The notes: generated by a model not told the origin, from the letters alone. Positions 1-9,012 are shown, counted from the stretch's first letter. The stretch is 38,368 nt of DNA from Sulfuritalea sp. (GCA_022842325.1 JALHPU010000038.1:1-38368), one strand, 5' to 3'. Program-made: numbers and translations.

Positions 1-393
1 GCCGCCACTGCCGGCGCTGGCACCACCGCCGCTGTCGCGCGGCGGCGCATCGCCCATGCCCTGGCGACCGCCGAGCATCTGCATGCGATCACCACGGACT
101 TCCGTGGTGTAGCGATCCTGGCCTTCCTTGTCCTGCCATTTGCGGGTACGGATCGAACCCTCGACGTAAATCTGCGAGCCCTTCTTCAGGTACTGCCCGC
201 AGACCTCGGCCTGGCGCCCGAAGAAACTCACGCGGTGCCACTCGGTGGCTTCCTGCTTGTTGCCGTCCTTGTCCTTCCATTGGTCGGTAGTGGCCACGCG
301 CAGATTGGCGACCGCTTCACCGCTCGGCAGGTAGCGCATTTCCGGATCGGCGCCGAGATTGCCCACGATTATCACTTTGTTGACTGAAGCCAT
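1..393 (-). CDS. ssb: Single-stranded DNA-binding protein SSB (C-terminus cut by window edge)
   Basis: SSB coats single-stranded DNA during replication, recombination and repair. The frame read from the ATG at 393 begins [20 protein letters not shown] and continues with the conserved OB-fold elements [41 protein letters not shown] and [15 protein letters not shown]. From about residue 115 it becomes the Gly/Ser-rich disordered linker ([10 protein letters not shown]...). The acidic C-terminal tip lies beyond base 1, so about 131 residues are visible. A strong ribosome site (GGAGGAA, 6 bases before the ATG) overlaps the stop codon of the MFS gene upstream, which suggests coupled translation in a two-gene operon. 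Identification is secure from the motifs; the missing C-terminus is only the window edge. Confidence 0.96.
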   Translation of the reverse strand, partial: MASVNKVIIVGNLGADPEMRYLPSGEAVANLRVATTDQWKDKDGNKQEATEWHRVSFFGRQAEVCGQYLKKGSQIYVEGSIRTRKWQDKEGQDRYTTEVRGDRMQMLGGRQGMGDAPPRDSGGGASAGSGG

Positions 394-405
394 GCCTATT
401 CCTCC

Positions 406-1617
406 TCAGGGTTTTGTATCAAGTATGCCATGCGCGGCGGGTGCCGCGCCAAGCGTTCGCCGCAGCGGCACCGGCGGCATGGTAGCGGCCGCCACCAGCC
501 AGAGTGCGGCCATTGCAGCGCCGCTGATGAAGACTGCGCCTGCATCGAAATTCTTTACCAGCCAGCCGCCGAGGGCGCCGCCGAGGAACAGGCCGAGCGC
601 CTGCGTGGTGTTGTACACACCCAGCGCGGAGCCCTTGGCGCGCGGCGGGGCGATGCGTGAAATCAGCGACGGCAGCATGGCTTCGAGGATGTTGAAGGCG
701 ACGAAGAAGCTCAGCAGTCCGCCGGCCACAACCATGAAACTGGTGCTGCCCAGCCACATCACCAGCAAGGTAAGCAGCAGCAGGCCGATGGCGGCAACGA
801 ACACCGGTTGCACCTTGTTGCGCTTCTCGGCCAGGATGATGGCCGGCACCATCAGCACGAAGGACAGCAGCACCGCCGGCAGGTAGACCTTCCAGTGCGA
901 CGCCAGCGGCAGGTCGCCGTAGCGGATCAGCAGGCCGGGCACCACGACGAACATCGCCATCTGCACCATGTGCAGCGTGAAAATGCCGAAATTCAGCCGC
1001 AGCAGTTGCGTATCCAGCAGAACCTCGCGAAACCGCGGCTTCGGCCCCGGCGGCAGGGGTGGCGCCGGCGGTACGACATGGGTCACCAGGCCTATCGCGG
1101 CAATCGCCAGGATTGCCGTCATCCAGAAAATTCCGGCCATGCCGATCGCGGCGTACAGCGCCGGAGCGGCGACCAGCGAAATGGCGAACACCAGCCCGAT
1201 CGAGGAGCCGATCATGGCCATGACCTTGGTCCGGTGCTGCTCCCGCGTCAGGTCGGCGGCCAGCGCCGTCACCGCCGCCGAGATCGCCCCGGCGCCCTGC
1301 AGCACGCGGCCGAGGATGGTCCACCAGATATCCGTCGACAGTGCCGCAACCGCCGAACCGAAGGCGAACAGCAGCAGGCCGATGACGATCACCCGCTTGC
1401 GGCCAAAACGGTCGGCGGCCATGCCGAAGGGAATCTGGAACATCGCCTGGGTCAGGCCGTAGGCGCCCAGTGCAATGCCGACCAGGGTCAGGTCGTCGCC
1501 GCCGGGAATGGTCTGGGCGTGGATCGCGAACACTGGCAGGATCAGGAACAGGCCGAGCATGCGCAGCGCGAAGATCGAGGCGAGGGCGCCGCCGGCGCGC
1601 TTTTCGTCGCGGCTCAT
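406..1617 (-). CDS. MFS transporter, YajR-like
   Basis: Inner-membrane secondary transporter of the major facilitator superfamily, about 403 residues, with the hydrophobic periodicity expected for twelve helices. The first helix is preceded by RAGGALASIFALRMLGLF. The loop between helices 2 and 3 carries the MFS motif A (GMAADRFGRKRVIVIG). The N-terminal part resembles the YajR group, but the cytoplasmic C-terminal YAM domain of YajR is absent; the protein ends shortly after the last helix. The substrate cannot be told. I placed the start at the ATG ending at 1617 because it fits the usual family N-terminus; an in-frame ATG at 1641 and a TTG at 1683 are alternatives, and none has a good Shine-Dalgarno. 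It sits 12 bases upstream of ssb, with which it is probably co-transcribed, and is divergent from the cyclase gene. Confidence 0.87.
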   Translation of the reverse strand: MSRDEKRAGGALASIFALRMLGLFLILPVFAIHAQTIPGGDDLTLVGIALGAYGLTQAMFQIPFGMAADRFGRKRVIVIGLLLFAFGSAVAALSTDIWWTILGRVLQGAGAISAAVTALAADLTREQHRTKVMAMIGSSIGLVFAISLVAAPALYAAIGMAGIFWMTAILAIAAIGLVTHVVPPAPPLPPGPKPRFREVLLDTQLLRLNFGIFTLHMVQMAMFVVVPGLLIRYGDLPLASHWKVYLPAVLLSFVLMVPAIILAEKRNKVQPVFVAAIGLLLLTLLVMWLGSTSFMVVAGGLLSFFVAFNILEAMLPSLISRIAPPRAKGSALGVYNTTQALGLFLGGALGGWLVKNFDAGAVFISGAAMAALWLVAAATMPPVPLRRTLGAAPAAHGILDTKP

Positions 1618-1880
1618 GGCGTCTGGAGTGGGGGAAAGCATGGGGCTCAGTCGGCGTTGCGGAGGATCGGCATCCGTTGGCAATGATCAAATGCGGCGGC
1701 GCGCGGGCAGCAGGGCATGCCAGCGCGAAACCGCGCATTAAAGCACGAATGGCCGCCCGGCGTCATTCGCGGCGCCGGGAACGAACGCCGGGAGTGGGTC
1801 GATGCCGCCGGCAGGCAAAAACTGATTCAAGCAGTTGCGCACGGTCACTGGCAAACTGGCGACTTTTGATGGAGGACATC

Positions 1881-2507
1881 GTGTCATTCACGCGACAGAT
1901 CATCTCCCGTGCCTCGATCGACCGGCTTGAACTTCTGATCGAGGAACGCCTGCAGCCGGATTCGAACCGCGAACGCATCGACCAGCGCATCTGGAACCTG
2001 TTCGGCGAGCGCTGGGCGGTGCTCTACACCGATCTGTCGGGCTTCTCGCGCCGCGTCGCGGAGTTCGGCATCATCCATTTCCTGCAGACCATCTATGCCT
2101 CGCACCGGCTGCTGGTGCCGGTGATCCAGTACGGCAACGGCGTGCTGCTGAAAACCGAGGGCGACAGCCTGATGGTCATCTATCGCCGGCCGGACGACGC
2201 AGTGCGCAGCGCCATCGCGATGCAGCAATGCTGTCAGCGCCACAACGTCGCGCAGAAGCCCGAGGACCAGGTGCTGCTGTGCATCGGCATCGGCTACGGC
2301 GACGTGCTGCGCATCGGCGAGGACGACATCTACGGCGCCGAAGTCAATGCCGCCTGCAAGCTGGGCGAGGACCGGGCGCAGGATGGCGAGATACTGATCA
2401 CCGGTCCGGTGGCGCGGTCCATCACCCTGCCTGAAGGCATGCGACTCGAAGCACTGGACGCCGCGCCCCCGGGCACGGACGAGGCGCACCGGCTGGTCTA
2501 CCGCTGA
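1881..2507 (+). CDS. Class III adenylate/guanylate cyclase-domain protein
   Basis: A small stand-alone class III nucleotide cyclase domain of about 208 residues. Visible family residues are the first metal-binding Asp in YTDLSGFSRRV (about 51), the ATP-selecting Lys and second metal Asp in LKTEGDSLMVIY (K91, D95), and the segment DDIYGAEVNAACKL with the Asp and the transition-state Asn (N156). The Arg four residues after that Asn, which normally stabilises the transition state, is replaced by Lys (K160), so activity may be altered. The start is taken as the GTG at 1881 because GGAGG lies five bases upstream; an ATG at 1869 would add four residues but has no ribosome site. There is no membrane or sensor domain, so it is probably cytoplasmic. 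It is divergent from the MFS gene and upstream of uvrA on the same strand. Confidence 0.82.
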   Translation: MSFTRQIISRASIDRLELLIEERLQPDSNRERIDQRIWNLFGERWAVLYTDLSGFSRRVAEFGIIHFLQTIYASHRLLVPVIQYGNGVLLKTEGDSLMVIYRRPDDAVRSAIAMQQCCQRHNVAQKPEDQVLLCIGIGYGDVLRIGEDDIYGAEVNAACKLGEDRAQDGEILITGPVARSITLPEGMRLEALDAAPPGTDEAHRLVYR

Positions 2508-2524
2508 GCACGGCGCAGCAACAG

Positions 2525-2548
2525 CCCCAGCCGCCACAGGGTCTGGGG
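2525..2548. terminator. Weak inverted repeat after the cyclase gene
   Basis: CCCCAG (2525-2530) pairs with CTGGGG (2543-2548) around a 12-base loop, 18 bases after the cyclase stop. There is no run of T after it, so intrinsic termination is doubtful. It may simply be a GC-rich hairpin between the cyclase gene and uvrA. Confidence 0.25.
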
Positions 2549-2576
2549 CGCGATGGCTATCGAATCCGCGCCGGGG

Positions 2577-2582
2577 TATAGT
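2577..2582 (+). promoter_or_regulatory. Possible -10 box of uvrA
   Basis: TATAGT lies 30 bases before the uvrA start and is close to the sigma-70 -10 consensus. The hexamer 17 bases upstream (TGGCTA, 2554-2559) is a poor -35 match. No LexA-type CTGT-N8-ACAG box was found around it. Confidence 0.3.
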
Positions 2583-2612
2583 CTTCGGTTGCCCCAAACT
2601 CAATCCCGCATC

Positions 2613-5495
2613 ATGGAACAGATCAAGATTCGCGGCGCGCGAACGCACAACCTGAAGAACATCAACCTCGACCTGCCGAGGAACCGCCTGACGGTGATCA
2701 CCGGCCTGTCCGGCTCCGGCAAGTCCTCGCTGGCCTTCGACACGCTCTACGCCGAGGGCCAGCGCCGTTACGTCGAATCGCTCTCGGCCTATGCCCGGCA
2801 GTTCCTGCAACTCATGGAAAAGCCCGACGTGGATCTGATCGAAGGCCTCTCGCCGGCGATCTCGATCGAGCAGAAAGCCACCAGCCACAACCCGCGCTCC
2901 ACCGTCGGCACCGTCACCGAAATCCACGACTACCTGCGCCTGCTCTACGCCCGCGCCGGCACGCCGCACTGCCCCGACCACGACCTGCCGCTGGAGGCCA
3001 ACAGCGTCTCGCAGATGGTCGATCACGTGCTGGCCCTGCCCGAGGATACGAAACTGATGATCCTCGCCCCGGTGGTAGCCAACCGCAAGGGCGAGCAACT
3101 CGACCTGTTCGCCGAGCTGCGCGCGCAGGGCTTCGTGCGCCTGCGCGTGGATGGCACGGTGCATGACATCGACAGCCTGCCGAAGCTGGCCAAGACGCAC
3201 AAGCACAGCATCGACATCGTGGTCGATCGGCTCAAGGTGCGCCCCGACGCGCGCCAGCGCCTGGCGGAGAGTTTCGAAACCGCGCTGATGCATGCCGAGG
3301 GCCGCGCCGTGGCCGTTGAAATGGATACCGGCAAGGAATACCTGTTCTCCTCGAAATTCGCCTGCCCGGTGTGCAACTACGCGCTGCAGGAACTCGAGCC
3401 GCGCCTGTTCTCCTTCAACAACCCGATGGGCGCCTGCCAGAAGTGCGACGGCCTCGGCCAGATCCAGTTCTTCGATCCGGCGCGGGTGGTCGCCTATCCC
3501 CACCTCTCGCTCGCTGCCGGTGCGATCAAGGGCTGGGACCGGCGCAACCAGTTCTATTTCCAGATGCTGGAATCGCTGGCCGCGCACTACGGCATCGACA
3601 CCAATGTGCCCTTCGAAAAGCTGCCCGTGGCGACCACCGACATCGTGCTCTACGGTTCGGGCAAGGAGCAGATCAGGTTCAAGTATCTCAATGAGAAGGG
3701 CACCCGCTTCGACCGCAGCCATGCCTTCGAGGGCATCATCCCCAGCCTCGAGCGCCGTTACCGCGAAACCGACTCGATGGCGGTGCGCGAGGAACTCGCG
3801 AAGTACCTCAACAACAAGCCCTGCCCCGAATGCGGCGGCATGCGCCTGCGCCGCGAGGCGCGCCATGTCTTCGTCGGCGGCAAGAACATTTCCGACATCA
3901 GCCGCTACTCGCTGATCAATTGCCGCGACTTCTTCAACCTGCTGCAACTGACCGGGCAGAAGGCCCAGGTCGGCGAAAAAATCCTCAAGGAAATCACCGC
4001 GCGCCTGTCCTTCCTGATCAATGTCGGCCTCGACTATCTCTCGCTCGACCGCTCGGCCGAGACGCTCTCCGGCGGCGAAGCGCAGCGCATTCGCCTGGCT
4101 TCGCAGATCGGCTCGGGTTTGACGGGCGTCATGTACGTCCTCGACGAGCCGTCGATCGGCCTGCACCAGCGCGACAATGCGCGCCTGCTGGAAACCCTGA
4201 CGCGGCTGCGCGACCTGGGCAACACGGTGATCGTGGTCGAACACGACCTCGAAGCCATCGAGTCGGCCGACTACGTCGTCGATATGGGTCCCGGTGCCGG
4301 CGAGCACGGCGGCCATGTGGTGGCCGAAGGCACACCGGCCCAGGTGGCGGCCAACAGTGCGTCGATGACCGGCGCCTTCCTTTCGGGCCGGCGCGAAATC
4401 GCCATCCCGACCAAACGCACGCCACCCAATGCGTTGCGCGAACTGAAAATTCGCGCCGCCAGCGGCAACAACCTGAAGCAGGTCGACCTGCAGGTTCCGG
4501 TCGGCCTGCTGACCTGCATCACCGGCGTTTCCGGCTCGGGCAAGAGCACCCTGATCAACGACACGCTGTATGCCGCCGCCGCGCGCCACCTCTATGGCTC
4601 GGCGGTCGAGCCGGCGCCGCACCGCGAAATCGAAGGCCTCGAATTTTTCGACAAGGTGATCAACGTCGACCAGTCGCCGATCGGCCGCACGCCACGCTCC
4701 AATCCGGCCACCTATACGGGCCTCTTGACGCCGATCCGCGAACTCTTCGCCGGCGTGCCGCAATCGCGCGAACGCGGCTACAGCCCCGGACGCTTCAGCT
4801 TCAACGTCAAGGGCGGGCGCTGCGAGGCCTGCCAGGGCGACGGCATGATCAAGGTGGAAATGCATTTCCTGCCCGACATCTTCGTCCCCTGCGACGTCTG
4901 CCACGGCAAGCGCTACAACCGCGAAACCCTGGAAGTCCGCTACAAGGGCAAGACCATCCACGAAGTGCTGCAAATGACCGTGGAGCAGGCGCGCGAATTC
5001 TTCGACCCGGTGCCGGTGGTGGCGAGGAAGCTGCAGACGCTGGTGGATGTCGGCCTCTCCTACATCCAGCTGGGCCAGTCGGCGACCACGCTGTCCGGCG
5101 GTGAAGCGCAGCGCGTCAAGCTGGCGCTGGAACTGTCCAAGCGCGACACCGGGCGCACGCTCTACATCCTCGACGAGCCGACCACCGGCCTGCATTTCCA
5201 GGACATCGAAATGCTGCTCTCGGTGCTGCATCGCCTGCGCGACCATGGCAACACCGTGGTGGTGATCGAACACAACCTCGACGTGATCAAGACCGCCGAC
5301 TGGGTCATCGATCTCGGTCCGGAAGGCGGCGACGGCGGCGGCCGCATCATCGCCACCGGTACGCCGGAAGACGTGGCGAAGGTCAAGGGCAGCTATACCG
5401 GCCGCTATCTGGCGCGCTATCTGGCGACGCGGCTGGCGTCCGCACCGAAAGCCAAGGCAAAGCCCGCAACGCGCGCCAGAAAGGCCGGCGCATGA
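2613..5495 (+). CDS. uvrA: UvrABC excinuclease subunit A
   Basis: UvrA is the damage-recognition ATPase of nucleotide excision repair; a UvrA dimer loads UvrB on lesions. The protein is about 960 residues, slightly longer than the usual 940 because of an Ala/Lys-rich tail ([15 protein letters not shown]). Both ABC modules are complete: P-loop 1 GLSGSGKSS (31-39), with its signature [14 protein letters not shown] and Walker [13 protein letters not shown]-loop 2 GVSGSGKST (about 638-646), with signature [14 protein letters not shown] and Walker [13 protein letters not shown]. Zinc-binding cysteine pairs are seen in CPVCNYALQ...CQKCDG, in CPECGG, and in CEACQGDG...[10 protein letters not shown]. 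The ATG at 2613 is chosen because it begins the conserved [17 protein letters not shown]; upstream in-frame codons are not family-like. Its stop overlaps the start of the next gene. Confidence 0.98.
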   Translation: MEQIKIRGARTHNLKNINLDLPRNRLTVITGLSGSGKSSLAFDTLYAEGQRRYVESLSAYARQFLQLMEKPDVDLIEGLSPAISIEQKATSHNPRSTVGTVTEIHDYLRLLYARAGTPHCPDHDLPLEANSVSQMVDHVLALPEDTKLMILAPVVANRKGEQLDLFAELRAQGFVRLRVDGTVHDIDSLPKLAKTHKHSIDIVVDRLKVRPDARQRLAESFETALMHAEGRAVAVEMDTGKEYLFSSKFACPVCNYALQELEPRLFSFNNPMGACQKCDGLGQIQFFDPARVVAYPHLSLAAGAIKGWDRRNQFYFQMLESLAAHYGIDTNVPFEKLPVATTDIVLYGSGKEQIRFKYLNEKGTRFDRSHAFEGIIPSLERRYRETDSMAVREELAKYLNNKPCPECGGMRLRREARHVFVGGKNISDISRYSLINCRDFFNLLQLTGQKAQVGEKILKEITARLSFLINVGLDYLSLDRSAETLSGGEAQRIRLASQIGSGLTGVMYVLDEPSIGLHQRDNARLLETLTRLRDLGNTVIVVEHDLEAIESADYVVDMGPGAGEHGGHVVAEGTPAQVAANSASMTGAFLSGRREIAIPTKRTPPNALRELKIRAASGNNLKQVDLQVPVGLLTCITGVSGSGKSTLINDTLYAAAARHLYGSAVEPAPHREIEGLEFFDKVINVDQSPIGRTPRSNPATYTGLLTPIRELFAGVPQSRERGYSPGRFSFNVKGGRCEACQGDGMIKVEMHFLPDIFVPCDVCHGKRYNRETLEVRYKGKTIHEVLQMTVEQAREFFDPVPVVARKLQTLVDVGLSYIQLGQSATTLSGGEAQRVKLALELSKRDTGRTLYILDEPTTGLHFQDIEMLLSVLHRLRDHGNTVVVIEHNLDVIKTADWVIDLGPEGGDGGGRIIATGTPEDVAKVKGSYTGRYLARYLATRLASAPKAKAKPATRARKAGA

Positions 5496-5824
5496 GCGGC
5501 TTTGAAAATTTTGGCCGCGAAGCCCGGCAGATCGAACACGAAATCGAGACCAAGGGCGTGATCCTCGGCATCGACTGGAACGATGACGTGCAGGTACGCG
5601 AGCTGGCGCGCCAGGCCTTTGACTGCAAGCTCGGCGCGGTCGACTGCGAACCCGACGAACCGCTCGACCGGGCACGGCTCGAACTCTTCGGCCTGGCGCA
5701 GCTGATGTTGACCGTGATGAAGGAAAGCGCCGACCAGGACCTGCTTACCCATGGCGGCGCGGCATGGAAAGCCTTTGCCCGCGCCTTGTGGGCAGAGCAC
5801 CATCTGCGCAAGGCGGATCGGTGA
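5492..5824 (+). CDS. Hypothetical protein translationally coupled to uvrA
   Basis: A 110-residue soluble protein whose ATG overlaps the uvrA stop by four bases (ATGA), so it is almost certainly co-translated with uvrA. It starts [19 protein letters not shown], includes [20 protein letters not shown], and has a helical C-terminal half ([20 protein letters not shown]...). There is no signal peptide, membrane segment or cysteine cluster; two cysteines occur near the middle ([15 protein letters not shown]). I do not recognise the family. The coding frame is credible because of the coupling and the absence of a competing frame, but a repair role is only inferred from position. Confidence 0.72.
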   Translation: MSGFENFGREARQIEHEIETKGVILGIDWNDDVQVRELARQAFDCKLGAVDCEPDEPLDRARLELFGLAQLMLTVMKESADQDLLTHGGAAWKAFARALWAEHHLRKADR

Positions 5825-5894
5825 TCAAGCCGATGCCGACTGGCGTATTGCCGGGCTTGGACTAAACTGATATTTCAAAAAGCGGGCATCGTCC

Positions 5895-6251
5895 ATGAAA
5901 ACTTCACTAGGCATTTTCACGATCCTGGTTGCGCTGAGCGCGACGGCGAACGCACAGGAGGCCGCGGAGGCTGTCCGGACCAGCGGCATCGCCGAACTCA
6001 GGCGCGCGTCCGAGCACATGATTGCCCCGGGCAGCCGGAACATGCCGATCCGCCTGCCCGCTGCGGTGAGCAAGGGCGAGGTCATTTCGATCCAGTACGA
6101 AATCTCGGGCAACCTGATTGCGGACAGTTTCATGGTGACCGGAATCACCGTCAGCGGTGACAGCTGCACCATCGAAAGCAAACACAACACCACGGTCGGC
6201 GCCGAGTTGAGCGACTTGATCTTTGTGCAGTCCTGCAAAAAGCTCAGGTAG
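5895..6251 (+). CDS. Small secreted hypothetical protein
   Basis: A 118-residue protein with a clear signal peptide (MKTSLGIFTILVALSATANA, cleavage expected before QEAAEA), so it is probably periplasmic, with a mature part of about 98 residues. Two cysteines (in GDSCTIES and VQSCKKLR) could form a disulfide. The mature part is predicted beta-rich (GEVISIQYEISGNLIADSFMVTG). No family was recognised. A possible promoter (TTGCCG at 5848, 17 bases, TATTTC at 5871) lies just upstream, so it may have its own transcript rather than belonging to the uvrA unit. The next gene is convergent. Confidence 0.68.
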   Translation: MKTSLGIFTILVALSATANAQEAAEAVRTSGIAELRRASEHMIAPGSRNMPIRLPAAVSKGEVISIQYEISGNLIADSFMVTGITVSGDSCTIESKHNTTVGAELSDLIFVQSCKKLR

Positions 6252-6310
6252 ACCCCTGGCGGGCTGTTGCCACATGCGTGGCGGGAAATGGACGACGGCG
6301 CCCCGTCGCC

Positions 6311-7435
6311 TCAGGCGCCGATCAGCTTCAGATCGAAAGCCCGCTCGATCAGCCAGACCAGCGCGATCGCCAAGGTCAGCAGCGAACCGCCGATGAACAC
6401 GCCGCGACGATAGAAGCCGGTGGCGCGCAAGGCATAGGCCAGCGGCAGGAACACCGCGACGATGGCGAGCTGACCGGTCTCGACGCCGAGATTGAAACCG
6501 AGCAGCGAAAGCACCAGCGTCTCCTGCGGCAGGCCGAGTTCGGCCAGCACGCTGGCAAAGCCGAAGCCGTGGATCAGGCCGAAGCCGAAAGCCACCATCC
6601 AGCGCCGCCCCTCGACCAGCGGCTTCAAATTGTTGGCGGCGGCCAGCACCACCGATGCGGCAATCGCCGATTCCACCAGGCGCGAGGGCAGTGCCACCAG
6701 GCCCATGGCCGCCAGCGTCAGCGTGATCGAATGCGCGATGGTGAAGGCGGTGACCACCCACAGCACCTCGCGCAAGGCTTCGCCGAATCTTGCGACGCCG
6801 CGCCAGCGCCCTGCCTCATGCACCAGTACCGCCGGCAGCAGCAGGGCCAGCAGGAACAGGATGTGGTCGAAGCCGATCCAGATATGCCAGATGCCTTCGA
6901 CCAGATACTGGCCGAACTGGGCCAGACGCGATACTTCGCCGGCCGTAAAGCGTTGCTCGGCGCGCTGCGGCGAGAGCACGGCGGTCTGCGTCGCGCCGTC
7001 GAGGCTCAGGCGCAACAGGCCGCGATGCAGGGCATCGAGTTCGAACAGCAGGCGGTAATTCAGCGCCAGTTCGCCGCTGCCGGCCGGGCAGGTGCCGGCG
7101 AGTTGCAGCACGGCATAGGCACCATCGGTATGCGAGTCGACCAGGTGATCGGCCACCTGCAGCGTACAGGCCCCGCCGCGCTGCAGCGATAGCCGGCCCA
7201 GCGCCCAGGCGGCGATCTCGGCATGACGCGCGCGCAATTCGCCCCAGGTGATCTCGCCGTCACCGTCGTCGTCCAGCCCGAGGGCGAAATCGATGTCGCG
7301 CAGTGCGATGTCCCACTGCCCCGACACGGCGTCGCCCTTGATGTCGAGCACCAGATAGCTGTCGCTGGCCTTGTGCGCCAGCACCGGCAGCGAGATCAGC
7401 AGCAGCAGGCCGCACAGCCAAAGGCGCAGCTTCAT
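6311..7435 (-). CDS. HupE/UreJ-family membrane protein with an EF-hand-type loop
   Basis: A 374-residue inner-membrane protein. A signal peptide (MKLRLWLCGLLLLISLPVLA) is followed by an extracytoplasmic domain of about 170 residues that contains a canonical calcium-type loop, DDDGDGEITWGEL (55-67). The C-terminal half carries about six to seven hydrophobic helices with the family signature GIWHIWIGFDHILFLLALLLP and a second conserved stretch, FGFGLIHGFGFASVLAELGL. HupE/UreJ proteins are linked to nickel or cobalt uptake in other contexts, but no hydrogenase or urease gene is near, so the substrate is open. The gene overlaps the stop of the TPR gene by four bases and is the second gene of that two-gene unit. 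Confidence 0.83.
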   Translation of the reverse strand: MKLRLWLCGLLLLISLPVLAHKASDSYLVLDIKGDAVSGQWDIALRDIDFALGLDDDGDGEITWGELRARHAEIAAWALGRLSLQRGGACTLQVADHLVDSHTDGAYAVLQLAGTCPAGSGELALNYRLLFELDALHRGLLRLSLDGATQTAVLSPQRAEQRFTAGEVSRLAQFGQYLVEGIWHIWIGFDHILFLLALLLPAVLVHEAGRWRGVARFGEALREVLWVVTAFTIAHSITLTLAAMGLVALPSRLVESAIAASVVLAAANNLKPLVEGRRWMVAFGFGLIHGFGFASVLAELGLPQETLVLSLLGFNLGVETGQLAIVAVFLPLAYALRATGFYRRGVFIGGSLLTLAIALVWLIERAFDLKLIGA

Positions 7436-8631
7436 CGCCGTGGCACCAGCGCCGACTCCTGGCCCAGCCGGCGCAGGCGCGCATCCTCGAAGCCGCTGCT
7501 GCGCAGCCAGTCGCGCACGGCCTGGGCCGCGGCGGCATCCTGCGCCGCAATGGCGGCTTCGAGCAGGATGCGGGCATCGCGCGGTTCGCGCTGCACGGCG
7601 TAGTTCTCCGCTGCCAGGCGCAGGGCTTCTTGCGCATCGCCGCGCAGGCGCAAGCGGTAGCGCGCCTCCTCGGCGCGGTGGGTGGTATCGCCACGCTGCC
7701 GGGCGGCGGCGAAACGCTCTTCCAGGAACTGCGCCAGACGGCCCGCACCGGGCAGCTTCAGGGCCGCCTCGGCCTCGGCCAGACGCAGCAGCAGACCGTC
7801 GGAGACTTCCCAGCCGGCCAGTTCCTTGAGCACGTCAGCCGGCCGGCCCGTGTCGAGCAGGAAATCGCCCCAGGCGGCGAGCAGATAACCATCGTCGCGC
7901 CCCAGGCCCAGGGCGTCCCGGTAGTGTTTTTCGGCCAGCGCCGGCTGACCGCGCCAGGCCGCCACCTCGCCCATCCGGGTCAGCAGCCAAAGCCGGTGGT
8001 CGGCATCGCCGGTCGTCCCCAACGCCTGCTGCAATGATCGGTAGGCGGTCTCGAGCCGGCCGCCATAGGCCTGTACCAGAGCGCTGCAGCCGCCGAACAG
8101 CGTGCTGCGGCCAAGTCGCTGCAGCGCCACGCATTCCTGTTGCGCCGCCGCATAATCGGCCTGAACCAGGTAGATCGCGGCGCGCCAGGCGTGCGCGACG
8201 GCAAGCTGGGGATCAAGCGCGAGGGCTGCGGCGAAGTCGTCCAGCGCCCCGGCAAAGTCGTGGCGATACTGCCGCAGCAGCCCGCGGATGAAGTGCAGCG
8301 AGGCCGGCAGGGGTTCTGAAAAGCGAGCCACCACTGCCTCGGCATAGCCCACGTAGCGCGGATCGCCGCGGGCCAAGGCGAGATCGAAATAGGCTTGCGC
8401 GAGTTGCGCCGCGGATGCCGGATCGCCCGGAGCCGCCATCATCTGGCGCCGCCGGGCAGCCAGTTCGCGCGCGCTGGCGTCGCCGGCACGTAAGGGCAAT
8501 CGCTCCAGTACCTCGGTATCGACCAGCGGTTTGCGCGGTGCAGCATGCGCCGGCAGCGCCAGCGCGACAATCGCCAGAAACCAGGTCAGCAGATAAAATC
8601 TTGCGTAGCGAGTCAACTTGCCGAAAGCCAT
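7432..8631 (-). CDS. Exported TPR-repeat protein
   Basis: A protein of about 399 residues with an N-terminal hydrophobic segment ending in a signal-peptidase-like site (FYLLTWFLAIVALALPAHA), followed by alpha-helical TPR-type repeats, for example FIRGLLRQYRHDFAGALDDF, AHAWRAAIYLVQADYAAAQQE and MGEVAAWRGQPALAEKHYRD. TPRs are protein-docking scaffolds, so a periplasmic adaptor role is likely. I chose the ATG at 8631 (MAFGKLTRYAR) because it gives a normal signal peptide; in-frame starts up to 8688 exist. The ATGA overlap with the HupE-like gene downstream suggests that the two products work together or need balanced amounts. The exact function is unknown. Confidence 0.78.
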   Translation of the reverse strand: MAFGKLTRYARFYLLTWFLAIVALALPAHAAPRKPLVDTEVLERLPLRAGDASARELAARRRQMMAAPGDPASAAQLAQAYFDLALARGDPRYVGYAEAVVARFSEPLPASLHFIRGLLRQYRHDFAGALDDFAAALALDPQLAVAHAWRAAIYLVQADYAAAQQECVALQRLGRSTLFGGCSALVQAYGGRLETAYRSLQQALGTTGDADHRLWLLTRMGEVAAWRGQPALAEKHYRDALGLGRDDGYLLAAWGDFLLDTGRPADVLKELAGWEVSDGLLLRLAEAEAALKLPGAGRLAQFLEERFAAARQRGDTTHRAEEARYRLRLRGDAQEALRLAAENYAVQREPRDARILLEAAIAAQDAAAAQAVRDWLRSSGFEDARLRRLGQESALVPRR

Positions 8632-8697
8632 AGGCGTTAAGTGATTTGTGCTCGCCATTCCGGGCGTCACTCTTTCAATAAAATTCAAGGAGTTTAC

Positions 8698-8970
8698 ATG
8701 AGCAAGCTACTGTCCATCCTGATCGCCGCCGCTTTCGCCACCGTTTCCGTCGGTTCCTTCGCTGCCTCCCATGGCGGTGCCATGAAGGACGACAAGAAGA
8801 TGGAAAAGAAGGAAGAGAAGAAGGACGCCAAGGCCGACATGAAGGCTGACAAGAAGGAAGCCAAGGCCGACATGAAGGCTGACAAGAAGGAAGCCAAGGC
8901 CGATGCCAAGGCTGACAAGAAGGAAGCCAAGGCCGATGCCAAGGCAGAGAAGAAGGCTGACAAGAAGTAA
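8698..8970 (+). CDS. Exported Lys/Ala/Asp-rich repeat protein
   Basis: A 90-residue protein. A signal peptide (MSKLLSILIAAAFATVSVGS, probably cleaved after FAA) is followed by a low-complexity, highly charged mature part rich in Lys, Ala, Asp and Glu. From residue 44 there are four near-perfect 11-residue units of the form AKADMKADKKE. A strong ribosome site (AAGGAG) lies six bases before the ATG and a rho-independent terminator follows, so it is a well-defined single-gene unit. The mature part is expected to be disordered or helical. It resembles small Lys-rich 'pentapeptide MXKDX'-like exported proteins of betaproteobacteria in composition only; no biochemical function is known to me. Confidence 0.8.
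   Translation: MSKLLSILIAAAFATVSVGSFAASHGGAMKDDKKMEKKEEKKDAKADMKADKKEAKADMKADKKEAKADAKADKKEAKADAKAEKKADKK
8827..8958 (+). repeat. Four tandem 33-bp repeats inside the Lys-rich gene
   Basis: Units run 8827-8859, 8860-8892, 8893-8925 and 8926-8958. Units 1 and 2 are identical; units 3 and 4 replace GACATG with GATGCC, and unit 4 has drifted further at its end. Each unit encodes 11 residues, so copy-number change keeps the frame. Confidence 0.92.
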
Positions 8971-8985
8971 TTCAGCTGCTGCCTG

Positions 8986-9012
8986 AAAAGCGGGCTGCGG
9001 CCCGCTTTTTTT
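8986..9012 (+). terminator. Rho-independent terminator of the Lys-rich gene
   Basis: A perfect 10-bp stem (AAAAGCGGGC at 8986-8995 with GCCCGCTTTT at 9000-9009), a 4-base loop and a T run to 9012, 15 bases after the stop codon. Confidence 0.93.

Noticed and set aside
2500..2613. LexA/SOS box ahead of uvrA
   Set aside because: No CTGT-N8-ACAG-like palindrome was found between the cyclase stop and the uvrA start, nor ahead of the MFS-ssb unit.
1884..5675. Very long open frame on the minus strand opposite uvrA
   Set aside because: Its translation is His/Arg/Val/Asp-biased, mirrors uvrA codons and shows no domain; uvrA on the other strand is unambiguous. It is a GC-rich antisense shadow.
8827..8958. 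CRISPR-like array
   Set aside because: The repeats are directly tandem with no spacers and lie inside a coding frame.
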